From NCBI GenBank assembly GCA_026705925.1, contig JAPOZT010000034.1:248001-312000 (forward strand): a DNA stretch of 64,000 nt, written 5' to 3'. Below are positions 51,583 through 62,935 of this stretch, piece by piece. The notes under the pieces are model-generated. The model was not told the DNA's origin, did no database searches, and saw nothing but the letters and a program-made list of their open reading frames with translations. This DNA comes from Gemmatimonadota bacterium. GTDB lineage: Bacteria > JAAXHH01. How positions within the stretch are numbered: position 1 is the first letter of the stretch; every line of letters starts with the position of its first letter. Position numbers and translations under genes: made by a program.

Positions 51583-52284
51583 TCAAGACAGCGTTGAGGG
51601 TCCTGAATCTGGTCGTTCACTCCGGGGATGGCTGGATTCAACCTGCACCAGCCGGTCTTCCTGCAACACGTACCCGCTCAGCTGCCCGCCATAGATACAT
51701 CCCGAATCCAGACCGATCACGTAGGGGGAACCGTCTTCCCGGCGCTTGATCACGAGGCCGCCGGGTGCGTCGTGGCCGAATATGATCAGCTTGCCGGATG
51801 GATCGTACGCGTCGTGCCATCGGGGCCCCACGATGCTGTCCACGGGCGGCCAGGTACGGATGACGAGGAACTCTTCCGTGGTCGTGCCGTGAAAGCCATT
51901 CTCCGGATTTATGCCCGCGTGGACCAGCAGGAATGCGGGTTCGTCGATCCAGAGGGGAAGGGATTCCAGCCACGGGATCAGGGCGTCGGCGCATGGAGCG
52001 AGGGCTTCCAGGGTCTGAAGGGTATTGGGACTTCGCGTGGGTACCGCGGCACCGGACAGGTGCCGGCGAAGCCGGTCCGCCAGGCGGTAGTCGTGGTTGC
52101 CGAGGACCATACTCGCGCCCGTATCCTTGATCAGCTTCCATACATCGACGGGATCGGGTCCCCTGCTGAAAGCATCGCCGGTCAGGTACAGGAGATCCGT
52201 GTCCCGCTGGAATTCCAGCTTGGAAAGCAGTTCTTCGAACTCACGGGCACAGCCGTGTATGTCGCCGATGAACAGGGTTCGCAA
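51583..52284 (-). CDS. ApaH/PrpE-like metallophosphoesterase
   Basis: 233 residues from TTG 52284. Complete calcineurin-like motifs: FIGDIHG, TGDAFSRGPDP, LGNHDYRL, and later VHAGIN and FGHDA. PPP-family phosphatase resembling symmetrical Ap4A hydrolases or PrpE; it may cleave dinucleoside polyphosphates or phosphoproteins. Confidence 0.9.
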   Translation of the reverse strand: MRTLFIGDIHGCAREFEELLSKLEFQRDTDLLYLTGDAFSRGPDPVDVWKLIKDTGASMVLGNHDYRLADRLRRHLSGAAVPTRSPNTLQTLEALAPCADALIPWLESLPLWIDEPAFLLVHAGINPENGFHGTTTEEFLVIRTWPPVDSIVGPRWHDAYDPSGKLIIFGHDAPGGLVIKRREDGSPYVIGLDSGCIYGGQLSGYVLQEDRLVQVESSHPRSERPDSGPSTLS

Positions 52285-52773
52285 GGGGATTCAGGACTCC
52301 GGGACGATCGGTATAAGAGTACGAACTGATGGCAACGACAGCCTTTGTGACGCCTACGGTAAATCACGGAAGACTGTTAACTCCTTCATCCTGAATGGTA
52401 ACCGCGCGACCGAAGGACGGTCAAGGGAATGAATCGCCCGGTAAAGATTGTGCATCGTCCGTGGATCGGCTGATTGAGATTCTTCCTTCACATGCAAAGA
52501 AGACAAACAACATCACTATTGTGATTATCGTGCTTATAAACCTCATTTTTTTCCCTCTAGGGGTGTGTCTGTTTCCCGTTCCAGTTGTCAGGATAAGGTC
52601 TGTACATGTCATAGGAATCCACTTCGTCGAGCAGCAACGACCGAGTATCGGCTCGTTCGGTAGTACCGGTGATGCCGCTGGTGACACGGGGGTTTGTCGT
52701 CGCAGCAGGTCGGGGCTAATAGAAACAAGGTCAACAGACCTGATCAGTACGTAGCCCGCTCTCTCATGGCGGT
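52285..52773. other. Intergenic region between the phosphatase and the collagen-like protease
   Basis: About 490 bp. It contains only the small lipoprotein-leader frame noted at 52421-52546. The plus-strand frame at 52395-52754 has no family resemblance and overlaps it antisense, so it was not called. No RNA gene recognised. Confidence 0.4.
52421..52546 (-). CDS. Possible 41-residue lipoprotein or lipoprotein remnant
   Basis: ATG 52546 preceded by GAGGG. The product is a lipoprotein-type leader (MRFISTIITIVMLFVFFAC) followed by EGR and about 20 polar residues. The C-E-G / C-K-G-E start after the Cys resembles the two collagen-like lipoproteins nearby (CKGEQG and CEGKTG), so it could be a truncated third member. 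Low confidence that it is functional. Confidence 0.4.
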   Translation of the reverse strand: MRFISTIITIVMLFVFFACEGRISISRSTDDAQSLPGDSFP

Positions 52774-53847
52774 TTACGGTGCGAGTGTTTCACCGTTCCA
52801 GCCTGGCGGGTATGGCTTGTAAGAGCCTCCCGGGACCGCTACGCGGGCGGTGACGGTCGGTGGTTCGCCTGCTTGGTCAATCATTTGCCATAGAGACTCC
52901 ACTTGTATGCCGAATTGGTGTGACGTATCAACGGTAGCGAGGATCTCTCCGTTCTGGTCCTCGATGATTTGTACTTTGCCGGCATAATTGATACCGATGA
53001 TATAGCCGTTGTAGTCGAAGACAGGACTTCCGCTCGTCCCTCCTTCGGTTCCAAAATTGTAGTGCAGAAGCATACCTGAATTGATTCCGTCAAAATCGTC
53101 AGAGTAGAACGGACGTAGCGCGGATAGCGTGCCGTCCTTGAATGTCGGCAATACGAGTTCGAAAGTCTCGTCTGCCAGCCCGCTTGGGTACCCCAATGTT
53201 CCCAACGGTTGGCCGGTGCGCAGGTCCTCGCCGAACTCACGCGGCAGTAGGGTCGGCAGCGGCCCGGAAACTTCCTCTTCCAGAAGTAGCAAGGCGACAT
53301 CGGGACTTTGTAACGACCCGTCGTAGTCCTCGTGGATGCTCGCGCCATTCCAGAATATCGTCCCAGGCCCAGGTCCTTCCAGAATACGCTCTCCCGCCCT
53401 GGCTACGAACGGGCGTGTCGTGCCACCTGCCTCTTGCTCTATTTCCATGATTGCCTCCGCGACGTGAGCATTGGTCCACATCCTGTCGGTGTAGTACGCG
53501 GCAAAGGCGGTGCCTAACGTGACAACACTCCTCTCGTCTACCAACTCGATACCAACTACATAGACCGCGTCGTAGAGGTTCCCTTTCTCAATCACGTCGG
53601 CCCAATTCAGCGGTGCTCCCGCCCCTGGTTCTCCTTGCGGTCCGGTAGTACCTTGCGGTCCGGTTGCCCCCTGCGGTCCCTGACTGCCCCGGTCGCCCTG
53701 TAGACCTTGGGGGCCAGCAGGCCCTTCTGGTCCCACCGTGCCTTGGATTCCCCGAGGTCCCTGATCGCCCTGTGGACCCACAGGTCCCTGTTCGCCCTTG
53801 CAGGCGATCAAGAATGATAACGCTATCACGACCAGGATACGATACAT
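52774..53847 (-). CDS. Collagen-like lipoprotein with trypsin-like serine protease domain
   Basis: 357 residues; AGGAGG before the ATG. Lipoprotein leader with lipobox LIAC (Cys16), then 19 uninterrupted Gly-x-y triplets (about residues 18-74), then a chymotrypsin-fold protease with the full triad: His128 in TNAHVAE, Asp183 in SPDVALL and Ser274 in GGTSGSPV. The collagen part would trimerise as a triple helix, displaying three protease heads on the cell surface or in the periplasm. I know of no characterised bacterial protein with exactly this layout, though both parts are common separately. A second collagen-like lipoprotein is 4 kb away. Confidence 0.9.
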   Translation of the reverse strand: MYRILVVIALSFLIACKGEQGPVGPQGDQGPRGIQGTVGPEGPAGPQGLQGDRGSQGPQGATGPQGTTGPQGEPGAGAPLNWADVIEKGNLYDAVYVVGIELVDERSVVTLGTAFAAYYTDRMWTNAHVAEAIMEIEQEAGGTTRPFVARAGERILEGPGPGTIFWNGASIHEDYDGSLQSPDVALLLLEEEVSGPLPTLLPREFGEDLRTGQPLGTLGYPSGLADETFELVLPTFKDGTLSALRPFYSDDFDGINSGMLLHYNFGTEGGTSGSPVFDYNGYIIGINYAGKVQIIEDQNGEILATVDTSHQFGIQVESLWQMIDQAGEPPTVTARVAVPGGSYKPYPPGWNGETLAP

Positions 53848-53975
53848 GTTTTCCTCCTATGTCTAAGGAGCGGTTCGAAACGGCGTGTAAGACCGCGTGA
53901 CAGACCACAGGACGCAGAGGATCATAGGGTTGCTCATGGAGATACAGCGGCCCCACAAACTCTCCCTTTCCTTGC

Positions 53976-54430
53976 GTGCCTGATGCGTCTGGCCGCTATC
54001 TCCGGGGTATCACGCCGCAACGCAGTTGCCCGCTACAGCGTGCTCAAAAACCGATGAGAAGACGCGGGACTTGGTCAGTCGGACTTCACCGCTGCTTCCA
54101 AGGACCGGCCGTGGTAGCCGACATGGCGTTTGGCCAGCGCAGACCTGACGCGGTGATTCAACACAGCGACCAGGGATCGCAGTACATTCCGGTAGCATTC
54201 TGCAAGTGATGGAGAAGGCGGGGAGATCTGGTCCCGGCCATGAGGAGGGTAGGCGAACCGCTACGACAAAGCCTGAGCGAATGCTTCTTTGGCAGCCTGG
54301 AATGCGAGTGAACTCCTTGACCGGAGGCGCTTTGCTAACCAGGCAACGGGGCCAGACCGCCGTGTTCAAGCACATCGGGGGTTTCCGGCAGTGTTCCCAA
54401 AGTCGCAGTGCCAACCATAAAGACTCTTGG
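53976..54430 (+). pseudogene. Decayed IS3-family transposase (OrfB C-terminal fragments)
   Basis: Frames broken by stops and shifts still show IS3 OrfB blocks in order: AVVADMAFGQRRPDAVIQHS, SDQGSQY (second catalytic Asp region), then in another frame ECFFGSLECE with the third catalytic Glu, and PEALC-like and AVFKHIGGF remnants. The N-terminal half and OrfA are gone and no terminal inverted repeats are seen. An old, inactive insertion between the protease and PEGA genes. Confidence 0.75.
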
Positions 54431-54529
54431 TTTCTGTAATCTGGACGGTGAGAGCAATCCGATTCGTGTAATAACGGTGACCGTCGTATTACTGCTTGTT
54501 GAGGACATAGTCGGGGATTCGTTCTGCTA

Positions 54530-54994
54530 TTACTGAGTTTGAAGTTGTCCGATCTTTACCCAATCGGGACGCGGATGCAACACGGTAACGACATACAATC
54601 TTCCATCTTCGACCGCAGTAGACTGATCCCGGAGGAGCGTCGCGGCTAGTTGATCGGGTTCGAGTTTGTACATTGCGCCATTTATGGCATCGACAGCCAG
54701 TCCGATCAATCCGCCGAAAAAGATGTTGCCCCATACGTACCCGCTTGTCTTGCGTTTCAGTGTCAGCGTGGCGGTCGTGTACCCTTCGAGTGATATGCGG
54801 ACGATGTGTTCGTCCTTTCGCGTCAACTCGGCGGATACCGGAGTCGTGCCAATCATACGATTGTCAACGGTGACCTCGGCTCCTTCGGGTGTACTGGATA
54901 TGCTGACGGATTGCATCTTGCCGTGCATGATCGTAGCGCATCCGGCCAGTAAACCGAGGATCAATGAAACAGCAACCACTTCATAGCGTGCCAT
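54530..54994 (-). CDS. PEGA-domain lipoprotein
   Basis: 154 residues; GGAGG before the ATG. Lipoprotein leader with lipobox LLAGC, then SVSISSTPEGAEVTVDNRMIGTTPVSAEL, a PEGA surface-layer domain, then a Gly-rich hydrophobic segment (GNIFFGGLIGLAVDAINGAMY) typical of this lipoprotein group and a polar tail. Probably anchored in the outer or inner membrane. Role unknown. Confidence 0.85.
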   Translation of the reverse strand: MARYEVVAVSLILGLLAGCATIMHGKMQSVSISSTPEGAEVTVDNRMIGTTPVSAELTRKDEHIVRISLEGYTTATLTLKRKTSGYVWGNIFFGGLIGLAVDAINGAMYKLEPDQLAATLLRDQSTAVEDGRLYVVTVLHPRPDWVKIGQLQTQ

Positions 54995-55178
54995 TGGTTT
55001 CCCTCCCTTTAATCCGTCCTGAGACGGCCATGATTGTTGAGCGACTTGTTTTTACAGGCGCAGTGTGATGGACAGCACCGCATGGGTAGCGTCAACCGCC
55101 GACAGAAGCGATCGCTCCGGAATCACAAACTGTCCACGAAATCGAGGCAACATCAGCTTTACAGATCGTCCCATTTAG

Positions 55179-55195
55179 ATATGATTAGATTGAGC
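55179..55195 (+). repeat. 17-nt direct repeat, left copy
   Basis: ATATGATTAGATTGAGC, identical to 59092-59108, each preceded by CCCAT and a few A/T bases. The copies bracket the ketoacyl synthase and collagen-like lipoprotein genes. Confidence 0.75.
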
Positions 55196-55271
55196 ATCAG
55201 GAACTGGTTGGCCGACTCGACCGAAACCAGATGAAATCGGCCACCACATCTGTTCTTTGCTGAGAGTTAAA

Positions 55272-55306
55272 CTCGGGTACGTCAGGCAAGATCAGGTACG
55301 TCAGGA
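55272..55306 (-). repeat. CCTGACGTACCTGATC-type intergenic repeat (inverted copy)
   Basis: On the minus strand the segment reads CCTGACGTACCTGATCTTGC followed by another CTGACGTAC. The same sequence with one change stands in direct orientation at 59326-59352. Confidence 0.6.
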
Positions 55307-55508
55307 AAGTGAGAAACTGGGAAGGGGTGAGCGTGGAATGGTGGGACGTTGAACCAACAGCAGGTCGAAGTTGCCGCTATCCATCATTCCTGACGCCGGG
55401 GTGAATTGGCTTGAGTCCGCCCCATACGAGGCGTATATTGACGGGGCTGTAAGGCCGTAGCGATTACCGGCGGTTACGGCGATTTCACCGCCTTCAGCGA
55501 GGCATAAC

Positions 55509-57083
55509 TTGCGCAGAATCGGCATATTCGGATGGGGCATCGTGGCGCCCCGTTCGCCCAACATGGAAGCCTTTGCCCGCAACCTGGAGCAGTCGGAAAG
55601 CTGGCTGGCGCCCTTCGACGGGTTCGGTCCGAACAACTTCTTGGTGGGCGAGCCCGATTTCGACTTTGGGGACTACCGGGCATGGATCGACGACCGGTTC
55701 CCGTCGAACCGGTACACCCGCCTGGTCGACAAGATGGATCCCACCACACTGCACGCGATCGGGGCCTTCATACAGTCGCTGGAACAGAATCCCAGCCTGG
55801 AGGAGGAACTCCAGGCGCTGGGCACGTCCGCCCATGTTTATATCGGCACCGGTGTCGGCAATATCCCCACCATCAGCCGGATCAGCATAGAGCTGTACCG
55901 GGCCCAGCGCGCCTGGGACCATTTCTGGGGATCGGCGGAACGGAACGCCCGGCTTCGCGCCTATCTCACCCGGCACGACGACGAAGGCGTGGACGTAACC
56001 ATGCCGCCCCACCCGGAGACCGCCCCTTCCGCAACGCGTGACCAGGCCGAAGAAGCCTGGAACGCCTACTGGACAACCCAGTCGGAGGAGCTGAGGTCCT
56101 ATCTGGAGACCCTCGCCGAGATCGAAGGGATGAACGTCGAGGGAACCGTCGAGTCCGGCAAGATGAAGCTCATTCGCGATAAACAGCGCCGGAAGCACCA
56201 GCTGCAGGACGAATGGGGCGCGCCCGAGCCGCCGTGGGAGTGCGTGTCGGCCGACCTGATCTGGAACATCCACAACACGCCCGCGTCACAGGTCACCATG
56301 ATGGGGCAGATTCACGGCCTGTCGCTGGCGCCCGTGGCCGCCTGCTCCACCTTCGGCGTGTGCCTCAAGCTCGGGATGGACGCCATCCGGCGCGGCGAGG
56401 CCAAAGCCGTGGTCGTCGGCGCCACGGACCCACCTCCCACGTCCCTGCTGGTGGGCGCCTTCTACCGCGCCCGCGTATCCGCCGCGGACGGCGCCGTGTC
56501 CAAGCCTCTGACCGGGCTCCGTGGCACCCACGTATCGGGCGGCTCCGTGCTCTGGATCATCGGTGACTGGGAATACATGACCGAGAAGGGGTTCAGCCCG
56601 GTGGGGATGGAGCCCCTGTCCGTTGGCGTCAGCTCCGACGCCGACCATATCATCACGCCGTCTAAGGAGGGACCGCGGTTGGCGGTCGGCCAGGCCATCG
56701 AAGACGCCCGTGTTTCCGCCGGGGACATCGCCTCGTGGGATCTACATGCCACGGCGACGCCCGGAGACTTTCTGGAAATGGAGAATCTGCTCGAAATGGT
56801 ACCCGGTTCCGTGACGGTCACCGCGCGGAAAGGCACCTTCGGTCACGGCATGAGCGCCGGCGGAGGATGGGAACTGACGGCGCAGTACCTCGGCTACGCG
56901 CGGGGCGCGCTCTACCCCACCCCCCTATCCCGCGACGAGGTGAATTCGGAGATCGAAAGTCTGCACACCCGGTTCGTCTACGATACCTCGTGTCCGCTTC
57001 CCGATGGCATCGCCGGTAAGCTGTCCATGGGGATCGGGGGCATCAACGCCTGCGTCATCTCCCGGCCGCTGCAAGACGAGTGA
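55509..57083 (+). CDS. Divergent beta-ketoacyl synthase (KAS II-like) with a large insertion
   Basis: 524 residues from TTG 55509 (start resembles KAS: RRIGIFGWGIVAP). The thiolase-fold active site is present: Cys279 in VAACSTFG, His413 in DLHATATPGD, Lys441 and His446 in RKGTFGHGM, so condensation chemistry is possible. Compared with FabF (about 410 residues) there is an extra charged helical region at about 135-245 rich in Glu, Arg and Trp. No acyl carrier protein, ketoreductase or other synthase gene is adjacent, so it is not part of a visible PKS or FAS cluster. A clean terminator follows. Confidence 0.87.
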   Translation: MRRIGIFGWGIVAPRSPNMEAFARNLEQSESWLAPFDGFGPNNFLVGEPDFDFGDYRAWIDDRFPSNRYTRLVDKMDPTTLHAIGAFIQSLEQNPSLEEELQALGTSAHVYIGTGVGNIPTISRISIELYRAQRAWDHFWGSAERNARLRAYLTRHDDEGVDVTMPPHPETAPSATRDQAEEAWNAYWTTQSEELRSYLETLAEIEGMNVEGTVESGKMKLIRDKQRRKHQLQDEWGAPEPPWECVSADLIWNIHNTPASQVTMMGQIHGLSLAPVAACSTFGVCLKLGMDAIRRGEAKAVVVGATDPPPTSLLVGAFYRARVSAADGAVSKPLTGLRGTHVSGGSVLWIIGDWEYMTEKGFSPVGMEPLSVGVSSDADHIITPSKEGPRLAVGQAIEDARVSAGDIASWDLHATATPGDFLEMENLLEMVPGSVTVTARKGTFGHGMSAGGGWELTAQYLGYARGALYPTPLSRDEVNSEIESLHTRFVYDTSCPLPDGIAGKLSMGIGGINACVISRPLQDE

Positions 57084-57128
57084 CGACGGAACTGGCTCAC
57101 TATAGATCGTTTAAATCGCCGAATACAG

Positions 57129-57158
57129 AAAAGCCCCGTTAACTGCAACGGGGCTTTT
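57129..57158 (+). terminator. Rho-independent terminator after the ketoacyl synthase
   Basis: AAAAGCCCCGTT - AACTGC - AACGGGGCTTTT, a perfect 12-bp stem with 6-nt loop running into CCTTTT. It lies 46 bp after the stop codon. Confidence 0.92.
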
Positions 57159-57395
57159 CCTTTTCACATGACTGATCGCCCTTTCAGTGGCCGTAGCTCC
57201 TACTCGGGTCGAACAGGAAGAAGTAACGAAATGACCGACAATAATGCAGGGCGGAATGCAACTCAAATGCCCTGTCGGGATAACTCCGGGGGCCATTCCG
57301 AAACGTGGCCGGCGACCCAATCGCTGGAGCGAGCAGGCCGCCTTGCCGCAGGACTCTGTCAGCGCCCTGTCTACGGGACCCGGATTACCCCGAGG

Positions 57396-58973
<1,578 letters not shown>

Positions 58974-59091
58974 CTATATCGCCTCCTTTCCCGCGAATTG
59001 ATCGGTTTGTTTTTTACGAGCTCAAAACTGCTAAATACGGACTTCAAGACAGCTCGGATTTCGGGCCTTAACTACGGACTTTTCCCCATAA

Positions 59092-59108
59092 ATATGATTA
59101 GATTGAGC
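59092..59108 (+). repeat. 17-nt direct repeat, right copy
   Basis: ATATGATTAGATTGAGC, identical to 55179-55195. Confidence 0.75.
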
Positions 59109-59221
59109 TATAAGTCAAGAAAAAACTTCTTTTTTTTCATTTTCAATGCGTTCCCTGCCTGAGTTAACCCCCGCCAAAACCCGGCATTAGGATACAGATT
59201 GTCGGTCCGCCACCTTCTTTT

Positions 59222-59352
59222 TGCCATTCCTGACGTACGCAATCCTGACTGAAATGCCGGTTCCTGGGTGACGCACTCGTCGTCCAGCCTGACATACCTG
59301 ATCCTGCCTTAGGTATTTCTCCTGCCTGACGTACCTGATCCTGCCTGCACTT
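59222..59352 (+). repeat. Cluster of CCTGACGTACCTGATCC-type repeats
   Basis: Variants of CCTGACGTAC and ATCCTGCC occur at about 59227, 59296 and 59326. An inverted copy is at 55272-55306 and a partial CCTGACG at 55388. Confidence 0.6.
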
Positions 59353-59868
59353 CCGATACATGTCCGTTACACCTGACTATTCCCGATCATGCACCATCAC
59401 AAAATAGTGCGTGGGATCCAAATGCAAGCGGAAAATCAGACGAGGAAGCCCGCCGCTTTGTGACGCTCGGTCTATTCATATTTATACGGAGTAAAATCAC
59501 ATAAAAAACATAAATCATCACTTAGTAGTTGACCAGTACCCGAAACCATGCGTACTTTACTATCAAAAAAGGCAACAAAATGGCGATATGGAGACTGGCG
59601 TGAATGGCCAACGTGCTCCGAATTCTACCGCTACTCCCGATCGAATCCGTTCCCGGGATAAGCCGTTACGGCCCTGCGGCACCGGGATCGATCCTACAAA
59701 CACAGCCGTCCGAAATGAGTTGAACCACTCCATTTATATCACATAAACAAACAATTCGGGTTGAGGCAGGAGTTTGTGTCCAGGATTCTCCCTGTCTCGT
59801 CCGATTACGGGTACAAGCGATCTCGCCTCCATGAGCGCGTGCGGGAACTCCTGTATTGAGATAGTAAA

Positions 59869-60807
59869 ATGCAACGAAACATTACCTTACAGCATTCCCT
59901 GGAAAACAAGGCCGATCGATCGTCCGTTGATGTCGCGCGTTTACTGGAAGCCAGCATCGCGCCGAACACGGCGAAGGCGTACGGCGATGCACTGCGCAAG
60001 TTGTGGGATCACCTGGATGGACAGCCTTTGACCGACACTACGCTGGCCGGCTATCTGGCGCACCTGTATACCCGGGGACTTGCGCCGGCCTCCGTTACGG
60101 TAGTGGTGCAGGCCGTCCGTTTCTGGGAGAAGCTGGACCGACGCCCGTCGAGTGCGGGGCCTTTGACGAGTCGGACGCTGGCCGGTATCCGTCGCGAAGG
60201 TAGAAACCGGGGCCGCGGCCAGGTAACGGGGTTGACCCGCGAGACGGTCAAAATCATGGTACAGAACGCCGTCGCCACCGACACCCTGGCCGGACTGCGT
60301 GACGCCGCGCTTTTTCGTGTAATGAGCGATGCCCTGTTGAGGATCGGAGAAGCCGTCGCCATCGACTGCGAACACATCACCACCGAGTTCGACGGGAGTG
60401 GACGGCTCCTGCTGCTTCAAAGCAAGACCGACCAGGAGGGGAAGGGCGCCAGCCTCTTTCTGACCGCCCGGACCGTCGACACGATCCTGCAGTTGCAGCA
60501 GATAGCCGGTTACACGGAGGGCCCTCTCTTCCGCCGGATGCTGAAGGGCGACCGGATGAGCGATACCCGGCTGACGGTGGACGGCGCCAGGCTGGCCATC
60601 AAGGCCGCCGCGGAGCTGGTCGGCATCAAGGGCGTGAGTGGGCACAGCCTTCGCATCGGAACCGCCCAGGAACTCGCGCAACGGGGTGCTACCCTGGTAG
60701 AATTGCAAAACGCCGGACGCTGGACCGACAGCCAGATGCCCGCGCACTATACCCGCGAGCAGGCCGCCGGCAAGGGCGCTGTAGCCCGATTGCTGGGGGT
60801 CGATTGA
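59869..60807 (+). CDS. Tyrosine recombinase/integrase
   Basis: 312 residues. N-terminal SAM-like core-binding domain (APNTAKAYGDALRKLWDHL) and catalytic domain with Arg in LLRIGEAVAI, a Lys near KTDQEGKG, HSLRIG (H-x-x-R), GRWTD and the nucleophile in HYTREQ. All catalytic residues are present, so it is probably active. It stands alone: no phage or transposon genes and no tRNA next to it. AT-rich repeats upstream could be its arm or core sites. May be a stand-alone invertase or integron-like enzyme. Confidence 0.93.
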   Translation: MQRNITLQHSLENKADRSSVDVARLLEASIAPNTAKAYGDALRKLWDHLDGQPLTDTTLAGYLAHLYTRGLAPASVTVVVQAVRFWEKLDRRPSSAGPLTSRTLAGIRREGRNRGRGQVTGLTRETVKIMVQNAVATDTLAGLRDAALFRVMSDALLRIGEAVAIDCEHITTEFDGSGRLLLLQSKTDQEGKGASLFLTARTVDTILQLQQIAGYTEGPLFRRMLKGDRMSDTRLTVDGARLAIKAAAELVGIKGVSGHSLRIGTAQELAQRGATLVELQNAGRWTDSQMPAHYTREQAAGKGAVARLLGVD

Positions 60808-60813
60808 GAGGGG

Positions 60814-62934
60814 CTATGTGGGGGAAGTGCCGCGTTGTTCCAGCAGTTCGGCCAGCCCGTCCACCGTGGTCACGGGCTGCTGGCACACGAACTCTTCGCA
60901 GACGTAGGCCGTGGTCGCACCGTCGATCTGCGGGCGGTTGGCGAGGAGCGGGATCAGACCCCCTGCACAGCTGTCGTCCCCGGCATGGCCGTCGTCCCCG
61001 GACGGATCGTGCAGGGCCACGACCTTGTTCGGCAGGAACGTGCCGTCGATCAGGTCCAGCATGGCCCGCGTGACGGCGTCCTTCCTGGCGCCGACCAGGG
61101 CGATCTCGACTGGCTTGTCGAGATACCAGGATAGTCCGCACAGCAGTTGCCCGAAGCCGCCGGGCGCCGCGCCCATGTAATCCGTGAAGAGCGCCAGGGT
61201 CTGTCCCGCCCGGTCCCGGTATTCGTTCCTGCCGGTGAACGCGGCCAACCGGAGCAGGTTCTGCACGCTCACCGCATTGCCCGAGGGGATGGCGTTGTCG
61301 TAGGGGTTCTTGGACCGGACGATGAGCCTCTCGTGGTCGTCGCTGGTGAAGAAGAACCCGCCGTCCTCGGGATCCCAGAACCGTTCGATCGTCGTATCCA
61401 TGAGCGCCTCGGCACGGACGAACCAGGCCGGGTCGAAGGTCGCCTCGTATAGATCGAGGAGCGCGGAAACCGTGAAGGCGTAGTCGTCCAGGTAGCCATT
61501 GAACCGCGCGCGCCCGTCCTTGAAGGTATGCATGAGCCGGCCGTCTTCGTGCAGCGCGTCCAGGACGAACCCCATCGAACTTGCCGCCGCGTTGAGCCAG
61601 GCCGGTGCGCCGAAGACGCGGCTCGCACGGGCCAGGCTGCCGGTCATCAGCCCGTTCCAGTCCGTCATGATCTTCTCGTCCCGCCCGGGGTGCACGCGTT
61701 GCTCGCGGTGATCGAAGAGGGTCCGGCGTCCTTCGGACACGATCGTCCGCAGATCCTCCGGCGCTACCTTCAGGTGGGCGGCCAGCGGCTCCAGGCCGAC
61801 GTCCACGTGCAGGACGCTGGTCCCGTGTTCGAAGTTGCCCCCTTCTTCCACGCCGTAGTACCGGGCGAACAGGCGGCCTTTCTCATCCCCCAGTACCGCC
61901 TTGATTTCTTCCGGCGTCCACACGAAGAACCGGCCTTCCTCGCCCTCGGTGTCCGCGTCCTGGGTCGCGTAGAAGCCGCCACCGGGCTGCAGCATCTCGC
62001 GGATCAAATACGACGCTGTCTCCGAAACGACCTTGCGGAACAGGGGCTCTCCGGTGGCCTGGAAGGCCTCGGTATAGGTCCGCATGAGCAACGCGTTGTC
62101 GTAGAGCATCTTCTCGAAGTGGGGGATCAGCCATTTCGCGTCGACGGAATAGCGGTGGAATCCGCCGCCCAGGTGGTCGTAGATACCGCCGTTGCCCATT
62201 TTCGACAGGGAATGGACGGCCATGTCGAGGGCCGACTGCCGCCCGGACCGGAGGTGCTCGCGCAGCAGGAAGGACAGCGTCATGGACGGGGGGAACTTGG
62301 GCTGCGTGCCGAAACCGCCGTTGGTGGCGTCATAGGAGGCGGCGATCCCGGTGAAGGCCTTGTCGAGCAGATCCGTCTCCAGGGTCTCGTTGCTTGAGGT
62401 GAACCCGGCCAGCTCGACGAGGCGCGACTTGAGCTTCTCGCCCTGTTCCTCGGCGTCGGACCGGCGCTCCCGGTAGAACTGGGCCACGGCCTCCAGGATG
62501 CGGGGAAACCCGGGCCGGCCATACCGGTCGTCCGGGGGGAAATACGTCCCCCCGTAGAAGGGTTTCAGGTCGGGCGTGAGGAACACGGTCATGGGCCAGC
62601 CGCCGCTGCCCGTCATGGCGGTGACGGCGTTCATGTAGATCTCGTCCAGGTCGGGCCGTTCCTCCCGGTCCACCTTGACGTTGACGAAGAGCCGGTTCAT
62701 GATCTCCGCCGTTTCATCGCTTTCGAAGGACTCGTGGGCCATGACGTGGCACCAGTGGCACGCGGAGTAGCCGATGGACAGCATCACCGGCATGTCTTCC
62801 GACCGGGCTTTCTCCAGGGCCTCTTCGCCCCAGGGATACCAGTCCACGGGGTTGTGGGCGTGCTGCCTGAGGTAGGGACTGGTCTCGTGGGCCAGCCGGT
62901 TGGTCCGCTGTTCGTTGTCGTGCGTTGCGTTCAA
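60814..62934 (-). CDS. DUF255/YyaL-type thioredoxin-domain protein
   Basis: 706 residues from TTG 62934, two bases after the preceding stop; an ATG at 62973 would overlap the upstream gene by 38 nt. N-terminal thioredoxin-like domain with [16 protein letters not shown] (CxxC) preceded by [13 protein letters not shown], then a long (alpha/alpha)6 glycosidase-like region ([42 protein letters not shown]). Conserved from bacteria to human SPATA20; function not established. Probably co-transcribed with the Gfo/Idh/MocA gene upstream. Confidence 0.95.
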   Translation of the reverse strand: MNATHDNEQRTNRLAHETSPYLRQHAHNPVDWYPWGEEALEKARSEDMPVMLSIGYSACHWCHVMAHESFESDETAEIMNRLFVNVKVDREERPDLDEIYMNAVTAMTGSGGWPMTVFLTPDLKPFYGGTYFPPDDRYGRPGFPRILEAVAQFYRERRSDAEEQGEKLKSRLVELAGFTSSNETLETDLLDKAFTGIAASYDATNGGFGTQPKFPPSMTLSFLLREHLRSGRQSALDMAVHSLSKMGNGGIYDHLGGGFHRYSVDAKWLIPHFEKMLYDNALLMRTYTEAFQATGEPLFRKVVSETASYLIREMLQPGGGFYATQDADTEGEEGRFFVWTPEEIKAVLGDEKGRLFARYYGVEEGGNFEHGTSVLHVDVGLEPLAAHLKVAPEDLRTIVSEGRRTLFDHREQRVHPGRDEKIMTDWNGLMTGSLARASRVFGAPAWLNAAASSMGFVLDALHEDGRLMHTFKDGRARFNGYLDDYAFTVSALLDLYEATFDPAWFVRAEALMDTTIERFWDPEDGGFFFTSDDHERLIVRSKNPYDNAIPSGNAVSVQNLLRLAAFTGRNEYRDRAGQTLALFTDYMGAAPGGFGQLLCGLSWYLDKPVEIALVGARKDAVTRAMLDLIDGTFLPNKVVALHDPSGDDGHAGDDSCAGGLIPLLANRPQIDGATTAYVCEEFVCQQPVTTVDGLAELLEQRGTSPT

Positions 62935-62935
62935 A

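Larger units (their letters stand above)
54995..55508. other. Intergenic region with dispersed short repeats
   Basis: 514 bp without a credible gene. It holds a 17-nt sequence at 55179-55195 found again at 59092-59108, and a GTACGTCAGGCAAGATCAGG repeat near 55275-55305 whose complement recurs near 59320-59350. Confidence 0.5.

Noticed and set aside
52395..52754. 119-codon plus-strand frame
   Set aside because: No family resemblance, poor start context, and it lies opposite a lipoprotein-leader-like frame.
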